From contig CBDUQP010000111.1 in NCBI GenBank assembly GCA_965369385.1, positions 1 through 11,620 of the forward strand: 11,620 nt of DNA. Reading direction: 5' to 3'. This document shows, piece by piece, positions 6,971 to 11,620 of the stretch. Position numbers and translations under genes: made by a program. Within the stretch, counting starts at the first letter, position 1; every line of letters starts with the position of its first letter. The notes beneath the pieces are model-generated. The model was not told the origin of the DNA and did not search any database. It was given only the letters and a program-made list of their open reading frames with translations. This stretch comes from CBDUQP01 sp965369385. Its GTDB lineage: Bacteria > Planctomycetota > Phycisphaerae > SM23-33.

Positions 6971-9283
6971 TTATTTTTTTGTCTGCACGTCGCCAATTAC
7001 ACTCTCTGGCCGCGCACCATCAAACACCGGCCGCCTGAACAGGTACATCCAGCCAGATTCGCCGCCAACCAACAGGTCGCATCTGCCGGTATCGTCCCAA
7101 TCCACCGCGCACGGCCGCAAGCTGTGAACGGAGTGCTTGATCGGCTCGCCCCACAACTCCAGTTCCTCGCCATCGGCGAATGCCGGCTGCTCGTTGGTGC
7201 CTTCGTTGCGGAACAGGAACATGGCTTCCCGCGTTCCGATTATGACATCCCATACGCCGCGGTTATCCCAATCGCACACGGTCTGGTTCAAGCTCCACAT
7301 TCGCCCAACCAGATCGTAAACCTTCTGGGCACTGAATTCCGTACCGTCGGCCATCATCAGCGGTTTGCCCGGAAGCAACGTCAGCGGGTCAGCGGGGTCC
7401 GCCAGCTTGAACACGCACAGCCGGTCAGACATATCAAATGCCACCAGCTCAGCCGTCCCGTCACCGTCCCAGTCAACCGGAAACGCCACCGCAGCCGCCA
7501 TCGCAGGCGAACCGTCCGCCAGCGTCACTTCCTGCGCTTCGCCATAGCGTGGCTGGTTGCGAGTCCCAATATTTTTGTAAAAGAAGAGTCGCCCATCCGG
7601 CAGAACTTCGCCATCGACGAACTTACCGTGCGAGATCCCCACAGGCGCAAGCAGGTCCGGCAAACCGTCGCCATCCCAATCGACCACTGCCGGCTCCCAG
7701 TATCCTTCCGTGCGTTCGCCGCCCATCTGCCCAAACGCGCTGCACCATGTATGCCAGATCGGCTCGCCCGCGGACTCAAGAATACGCCTGGGCTTGTACA
7801 CCGGAGGGTCCTGCCTGCCGACTTCCTCTATCACGAACGGACTGCCTGAGCAACTGCCCGCGACTATATCCCGCCCGCCGTCACCGTCCCAATCGCACAC
7901 GAACGGCCAGGAATACTGCCCCACCGTCACGCGGCCGTTGAGTTGGTGCATGTATCCGCGATCACACAGAACCGGCATGCCATCTTCCACGCCCGTCACT
8001 TCGACATAGCGGAAGAAGTCGGTCTTCTCAAGCGCCATGAAACCCTTGTAGCATTCGTTGTCGTAGTACTGCAATCCAGGCCAGAGATACTCCCCGCCAG
8101 CCAGCAGGCCGGCGTCCACCAGCTTCGGCCGGGTATTGCTGCCCTCGTTGCGGAACAGGCGCATCACCTGGCGAGCACTGTTATCCTGGGTTTCCTGTAG
8201 CACCACGTCCCACACGCCATCCTGGTTCCAGTCGCAGATTATCCCGCTGCAACTGCCCTTGACCGAAAGCACTTCCCCCTCGCTGTCGGTGAGCCTGTAG
8301 GATTTGGTAAACTTCGGGGCCGCGCCTGCAGGAGAATCGTTCTCGAAGACCACGACGTAGTTGTCATAATACGGGCCAAAAATGTGCCCATACTTCGATT
8401 TGTCGGAAAGCTCCCGCCCCACACCCACCAGGAACAGACGCCCATCGCCATGAAGATCTACAAGCTGCATTGACCCCAGGCCGCACTGACCGCCCGGGCC
8501 GGTCACGTCAGACAGATCTATCGCTTCGCCCTTGGTGTAAACCGGCAGGCCATTGGCGTCGCGCTGGCCCGTATTCAGCAGTACCTGCACTTCGTTGCTC
8601 ATGTACGGCTTGGCGACGAGATCGATCAGGCCGTTACCGTTCCAGTCGACGGCTGCGAACACACCAACCGGGGGTATATCGCCATCGACGTGCAGACGCG
8701 TGAAGTCCTCGTAGAGCGGCTTGGCGTTGGTCCCGATATTGCGAAATACGAACGTACAGTGATACGGGAAGCCAACCGTGTTGGAGTAGATACTACCGAT
8801 CAGCATATCCAGACGCCCATCGCCGGTCAGATCGAGATACACGGGGGCTTGGCAGGGTATGCCAACATCCACCGGCTCGCCCTGCATGGTATTGCCACGA
8901 AGAGCATCGCCATTGCCGACGGCTGCGATCTGGGCTGGCGGGGTGTATGGACCGTTGGCGGCAATATCAAAGTACACGTAGTACTCAAGCTGGTCTGCCT
9001 GCTCGATCACCCACGAAATGTCCCCGCATTGACGCACCGCGAACCATTCCGACATCGAATGGGCAATCGGCATCTGCCTGTCTGTGCCATCGATGCGTGT
9101 GACAAGCACCGAGTTGCGGTCGAACTCCCCTTCACTGTCAGCGGATTGCAGCAGCGCAGCAAAATCCAGCTCGACGGCAAATGGCGTATACGGCGCCGCC
9201 ACGTCGCTGGCGTTCGCCGTCACTTTCACTCTGAAGGGCCTGTCTATCGGCCAATCACCACAATAGGCTTCGCGTGTCTGCAT
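6971..9283 (-). CDS. VCBS/FG-GAP repeat beta-propeller protein
   Basis: A 770-residue protein. After a domain of about 110 residues without repeats (strands such as FAVELDFAALL and YYVYFDIAA) it carries nine calcium-loop repeats of the type DWDGDGxxDLLxx. They begin near residues 151, 213, 276, 351, 464, 535, 604, 671 and 728. Four repeats are followed by an FRNxGTNxxP strand (near 180, 377, 569 and 691). The D-x-D-x-D-G loops are those of integrin-alpha/FG-GAP and VCBS repeats, which fold into a seven-bladed or larger propeller and bind partners or glycans. The eighth and ninth loops are degenerate (DWDNRG, DWDDTG). Such proteins are usually exported, yet the start MQTREAYCGDWPIDRP shows no signal peptide. 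An in-frame stop lies seven codons upstream of the ATG, so none is hidden there. AGGA close to the ATG and AGGG ten bases upstream are the possible ribosome binding sites. It is the last gene of the operon, 32 bases after the DUF4434-like gene. Confidence 0.88.
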   Translation of the reverse strand: MQTREAYCGDWPIDRPFRVKVTANASDVAAPYTPFAVELDFAALLQSADSEGEFDRNSVLVTRIDGTDRQMPIAHSMSEWFAVRQCGDISWVIEQADQLEYYVYFDIAANGPYTPPAQIAAVGNGDALRGNTMQGEPVDVGIPCQAPVYLDLTGDGRLDMLIGSIYSNTVGFPYHCTFVFRNIGTNAKPLYEDFTRLHVDGDIPPVGVFAAVDWNGNGLIDLVAKPYMSNEVQVLLNTGQRDANGLPVYTKGEAIDLSDVTGPGGQCGLGSMQLVDLHGDGRLFLVGVGRELSDKSKYGHIFGPYYDNYVVVFENDSPAGAAPKFTKSYRLTDSEGEVLSVKGSCSGIICDWNQDGVWDVVLQETQDNSARQVMRLFRNEGSNTRPKLVDAGLLAGGEYLWPGLQYYDNECYKGFMALEKTDFFRYVEVTGVEDGMPVLCDRGYMHQLNGRVTVGQYSWPFVCDWDGDGGRDIVAGSCSGSPFVIEEVGRQDPPVYKPRRILESAGEPIWHTWCSAFGQMGGERTEGYWEPAVVDWDGDGLPDLLAPVGISHGKFVDGEVLPDGRLFFYKNIGTRNQPRYGEAQEVTLADGSPAMAAAVAFPVDWDGDGTAELVAFDMSDRLCVFKLADPADPLTLLPGKPLMMADGTEFSAQKVYDLVGRMWSLNQTVCDWDNRGVWDVIIGTREAMFLFRNEGTNEQPAFADGEELELWGEPIKHSVHSLRPCAVDWDDTGRCDLLVGGESGWMYLFRRPVFDGARPESVIGDVQTKK

Positions 9284-9315
9284 TTTCCTACATCCCTAGA
9301 TGTTTGCCTCGGATT

Positions 9316-10320
9316 CTACTTGGCGTCGAGCTGGCGAATATACTCCATGTACCCGTCATAGAGCTTCTGCGTTCCGGGGGCGCCAATCTGCACAAGATCG
9401 GTCTTGCGATTCATGATCCCCTGATACTGGTAGCAGATCAGCTTGTCCACCAGCGGACCGGCCAACTCAATCTGTTCCTTGATGCGTTCGATATCGCCCG
9501 GCATGCAGACAACTCTGCCATCGGGATTGGGATCCAGATTGAACACTTCACAGTTGCACCACAGCGTAACGCCCGCACGATCCGTCTGCTCGCGAATCCC
9601 TGCAAGGACTTCCGCATTACTGCGGACAAACTCCAGCGGGTCCACGCCCTGATCGGTCCTGCCGCCATAATCCTGCGGGGCGAGAATGTTCACATCAGTG
9701 CGCTCGATCTGCGAAGCCAGCATGCTGCTGTCGCCATGGTTGCCCAGCGAACCGGGCGAAATCATTATCGGTGTGTCCGCGCCAATCACCGGCCGCAGGT
9801 ATTGCTTGATCAGCTTCTCGTACAGATCGATCATGTATCCATTGTCGATAGCAAAATCGATCTCGTAGGGGATATACACACCGGCGAAGCTCGGCCGGTC
9901 TGAATACATTTCCATAATCGCTTCGGCGAGGGCCTGGTTCCATTCGAACCACACATCAGGCCAGGGCGGCTGCATGTGGGCATAGTCGCGTACCTGCGAG
10001 CACCTGCCGCGCAGGCCGAGACCGTACATCATTTTCATGCCCAGACGTTCCGCTTCGTCAACGCACGCACGCAACGGATCGGGGCAACCCATCAGCAACT
10101 GCTTGCCGACTGTTTTCTCATATCCGGGAAAATGCGGGCGTCCCCACAGAGCAGTGGTGATGCATATGGCAGTATCCATGCCCACGCCGTGCATGTCGGC
10201 GATGAGCGCCTTCCAGTTCTCTTCCTTCCAGAACCTGCACTGATCGGTCCACCATGCGGCGTCCCATATATTAACGTGTGTCAGGTCAAAAAAACCGCCT
10301 GTTATTCTGTCGGTTGGCAT
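9316..10320 (-). CDS. DUF4434-like TIM-barrel protein (putative glycosidase)
   Basis: A 334-residue protein that I place in the DUF4434 group of glycoside-hydrolase-like TIM barrels. Features supporting this are the opening GGFFDLTHVNIWD (8-20), FWKEENWKALIADMHGVGMDT (30-50), the strand FAGVYIPYEID (145-155), and MISPGSLG (187-194). E153, at the end of the YIPYE strand, and E258, in LWCNCEVFN, are spaced like the acid/base and nucleophile of a retaining clan-A-type glycosidase. D217 in APQDYGG is a further conserved-looking acid. The catalytic role is an inference. No signal peptide is visible. The frame is open further upstream, but ATG 10320 has GAGGA six bases before it and the preceding residues are Cys/Arg-rich and overlap the previous gene deeply, so I start here. 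The start lies inside the membrane-protein gene (19-bp overlap), which suggests translational coupling. Confidence 0.8.
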   Translation of the reverse strand: MPTDRITGGFFDLTHVNIWDAAWWTDQCRFWKEENWKALIADMHGVGMDTAICITTALWGRPHFPGYEKTVGKQLLMGCPDPLRACVDEAERLGMKMMYGLGLRGRCSQVRDYAHMQPPWPDVWFEWNQALAEAIMEMYSDRPSFAGVYIPYEIDFAIDNGYMIDLYEKLIKQYLRPVIGADTPIMISPGSLGNHGDSSMLASQIERTDVNILAPQDYGGRTDQGVDPLEFVRSNAEVLAGIREQTDRAGVTLWCNCEVFNLDPNPDGRVVCMPGDIERIKEQIELAGPLVDKLICYQYQGIMNRKTDLVQIGAPGTQKLYDGYMEYIRQLDAK

Positions 10321-11108
10321 GATACTTCCTCTACCAGTATTTTTTTCGTCTGTTCGCTGGCTGCATTGGCGTCCGCAGCCCACATGTGCCTGGTAACCAC
10401 CCACAAGGCAATCAGGAACGCAATCCATCCGACAAGAATCGCGGGCCCAAGGCCAATCGCGTTCTGCGTCAGTCGGATAACACCCATTAGCGGCAGCATG
10501 CACATAGCCAGCACGGGAATCTGTCTGCAGATTGTCTGGAGGCTATGTCGAGCTTCGTAGGCTGCCACCACGCCAACGAACGGGAAGAGCGTCATGAACC
10601 CCTGCATCTGGGCCTTGATCGCCAATATGGACACAATCACAATCGTGATCGCCGGAAGCTTCTTCCACAACGGAAGCGGGCTGCGATGTCCCTGCTCGTT
10701 GTGATGCTGGCGACGAACATACAGGACAACCGCACCTGCATAGACGGCCGCAAGCGCTATCCAGAACGCCAGGTCACCATCAATCTTAGTCACCAGAGGC
10801 AACAGCAGCGAGCTGAGCAGGCAATATCCAATCGCCGAGATGGCAATCGAAGGGATGATCGACAGCTTGAACTTGCAGTGCAGAATCCGCACGCCATGAG
10901 TGTACATCCAAAGAACAATCATGCCGATAACGCATGCAGTGCCAAGCTCGGCCCCCACGGCCAGCGTTGAAAAGCTGAACGGAACGGGCAATGTAAGAAT
11001 GAACGCCTTCCAATTGGGCTTGTAGACATACGCAATGATGGTGGTCTGCACAAGCACCGACACCATGAGCAGCAAATCCCAAATACCCTTATCTTCAAGA
11101 AAATTCAC
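10302..11108 (-). CDS. Uncharacterised multi-pass membrane protein
   Basis: A 268-residue hydrophobic protein with about eight predicted membrane segments, near residues 8-29, 34-51, 56-76, 82-107, 112-131, 151-184 (one or two passes), 193-213 and 218-239. A basic loop RRQHHNEQGHRSPLPLWKK (132-150) and a polar C-terminal tail of about 28 residues are probably cytoplasmic. The segment NWKAFILTLPVPFSFSTLAVG (32-52) and the YTHGVRILH stretch (69-77) look like conserved family features, but I cannot name the family with certainty. There is no ATPase or substrate-binding domain and no MFS or DMT signature. The start is GTG 11108, with AGAGGA seven bases upstream. It is the first gene of a three-gene operon with the DUF4434-like and propeller genes, which suggests a small permease or sensor-like membrane component for the same substrate. 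Confidence 0.82.
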   Translation of the reverse strand: MNFLEDKGIWDLLLMVSVLVQTTIIAYVYKPNWKAFILTLPVPFSFSTLAVGAELGTACVIGMIVLWMYTHGVRILHCKFKLSIIPSIAISAIGYCLLSSLLLPLVTKIDGDLAFWIALAAVYAGAVVLYVRRQHHNEQGHRSPLPLWKKLPAITIVIVSILAIKAQMQGFMTLFPFVGVVAAYEARHSLQTICRQIPVLAMCMLPLMGVIRLTQNAIGLGPAILVGWIAFLIALWVVTRHMWAADANAASEQTKKILVEEVSCQPTE

Positions 11109-11180
11109 AGCAGCATCCTCTCAGTTGCGAATGACTGGCAGCGATGGCCTTCATCATGATGGTCAATCCATCTGTATATA

Positions 11181-11210
11181 ATCGTACAATCTTGCACACC
11201 TAATTGTCAT
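11181..11210 (-). promoter_or_regulatory. Candidate promoter of the three-gene operon
   Basis: On the minus strand ATGACA (11205-11210, five of six) and TACGAT (11181-11186, four of six) are 18 bases apart. Transcription would start near 11174, leaving a leader of about 65 bases before GTG 11108. A perfect 10-base palindrome CATCATGATG (11152-11161) lies about a dozen bases inside that leader and could be an operator half-pair, though its size makes chance plausible. Confidence 0.35.
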
Positions 11211-11334
11211 AGCAAAATCGCAGGAATACTACCGGCACGCCACACATCAGGCAACAGCAATGTTAGCTCGATCAGTGTTTTTCTGCAATCAACGGACAAT
11301 CCTGTCCTATACGCCACTTTCTGCAACGCCTCAG

Positions 11335-11387
11335 CAGGTCACGGACCTGTGAGCGGGTGAGTCCGTCGCGACTCACGAGGCCGGACT
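11335..11387. repeat. Cluster of overlapping palindromes
   Basis: CAGGTC (11335-11340) pairs with GACCTG (11344-11349). GTGAGTC (11357-11363) pairs with GACTCAC (11370-11376). AGTCCG (11360-11365) can instead pair with CGGACT (11382-11387), so the last two stems exclude one another. No T-run follows. The cluster overlaps the end of the short minus-strand frame at 11339-11482 and resembles in position the palindromes beyond the truncated gene at the left edge. Confidence 0.5.
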
Positions 11388-11482
11388 GGCTGATTGCGGA
11401 AATCTATATCCGCCTCCTGTTCGGCCCATATACTAACCTCACGCTCGGCTGCGGCAAACGGTACGACCACATGGATATTCAT
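11339..11482 (-). pseudogene. Short frame, possible truncated gene start
   Basis: A 47-residue frame opens at ATG 11482 with AGGA six bases upstream, a good ribosome binding site. It reads MNIHVVVPFAAAEREVSIWAE and continues to about residue 30 with protein-like composition. After DFRNQPV it becomes an arginine/proline/threonine-rich tail encoded by the palindrome cluster at 11335-11387. I do not recognise the family. The frame is also open upstream to the window edge, so it might instead be the C-terminus of a gene lying beyond 11620. The reading I prefer is an authentic N-terminus cut off by a palindromic repeat, but this is weakly supported. Confidence 0.35.
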
Positions 11483-11566
11483 TCGTTGTCCTATCTGTAA
11501 GGCTGCTCTACTAGAAAACGCAGCCTCTGGAATATCACAACGCGCCCTCCCAGGCAAGCAGGGTTC

Positions 11567-11608
11567 GTGTACGAGAATTCTTTCTGGCAGGAAAGAATTC
11601 TCGTACAC
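11567..11608. repeat. Perfect 18-bp-arm inverted repeat
   Basis: The arm GTGTACGAGAATTCTTTC (11567-11584) is exactly reverse-complementary to 11591-11608, with the six-base loop TGGCAG between them. Eighteen matched pairs without error cannot be chance at this scale. Neither side carries a T-run, so it is not an intrinsic terminator. It lies about 85 bases upstream of the short frame starting at 11482. A strong mRNA hairpin, a protein or recombinase binding site, or a dispersed repeat are all possible. Confidence 0.85.
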
Positions 11609-11620
11609 AGAGCAGGTGAG

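Noticed and set aside
6926..6980. A hairpin followed by a T-run that looks like a plus-strand intrinsic terminator
   Set aside because: No plus-strand gene precedes it. The T-run is the complement of the lysine codons at the end of the propeller gene.
6914..7849. A 311-residue plus-strand frame opposite the propeller gene
   Set aside because: Arginine/histidine/proline-rich composition and no domains; a mirror of the VCBS repeats on the other strand.
10321..10503. An extended N-terminus of the DUF4434-like protein starting at 10503
   Set aside because: It would overlap the membrane-protein gene by 202 bases, is Cys/Arg-rich, and the downstream ATG has a much better RBS.
11540..11620. The right-edge palindrome as a fold-back assembly or amplification artefact
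   Set aside because: In a fold-back the flanks would also be complementary. The bases after 11608 do not match the reverse complement of those before 11567, so the symmetry is limited to the 18-base arms.
1..11620. CRISPR array, tRNA, rRNA, insertion sequence or phage genes
   Set aside because: No regularly spaced repeats, cloverleaf, ribosomal RNA signature, transposase or phage structural protein could be found on either strand.

Overview
The window is bacterial DNA of moderately high GC, gene-dense, with clear Shine-Dalgarno sites (AGGAG-type) ahead of almost every gene. It carries nine protein-coding units of the kind that crowd the genomes of polysaccharide-degrading Planctomycetota (Phycisphaerae-like), Lentisphaerota/Kiritimatiellota or Armatimonadota: a Gfo/Idh/MocA oxidoreductase, an SGNH hydrolase with a GGSIT motif, a DUF4434-type TIM-barrel protein, a VCBS/FG-GAP propeller, an MFS carrier, a DMT exporter, a HAD phosphatase and an unassigned membrane protein. 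No rRNA, tRNA, CRISPR or transposase is visible. The phylum is an inference from gene content, not from a marker gene.

Layout, left to right. 1-410: GC-rich hairpins followed by an 82-residue N-terminal gene remnant on the minus strand. 411-676: intergenic, with a strong hairpin terminator at 586-624. 677-1867 (-): sugar-type dehydrogenase, apparently its own unit. 2078-3133 (-): YddG-like DMT transporter. 3134-3241: divergent promoter region with a near-consensus sigma70 promoter for the plus-strand HAD phosphatase at 3242-4051. 4059-5288 (-) and 5340-6647 (-): SGNH hydrolase and MFS transporter, a likely two-gene operon, converging on the HAD gene with only 7 bases between stops. 6648-6970: a 323-base gap with two hairpins. 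6971-11108 (-): a three-gene operon made, in transcription order, of a membrane protein, a DUF4434-like putative glycosidase (19-bp overlap) and a nine-repeat propeller protein (32-bp gap). 11109-11620: probable operon promoter, overlapping palindromes, a short open frame that resembles another gene start cut off by a palindromic repeat, and a perfect 18-bp-arm inverted repeat at the right edge.

How the genes may work together (inference). The minus-strand genes look like parts of a carbohydrate utilisation neighbourhood: a glycosidase-like barrel and an esterase-like SGNH enzyme to process a glycan, an MFS carrier for products and a Gfo/Idh/MocA enzyme to oxidise a sugar or cyclitol. None of the soluble enzymes has a visible signal peptide, so if this is right, processing is intracellular or the export route is unconventional. 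The DMT exporter and HAD phosphatase are probably unrelated housekeeping-type genes. The least described parts are the membrane protein/DUF4434/propeller operon and the palindromic repeats that sit exactly where two gene remnants stop.
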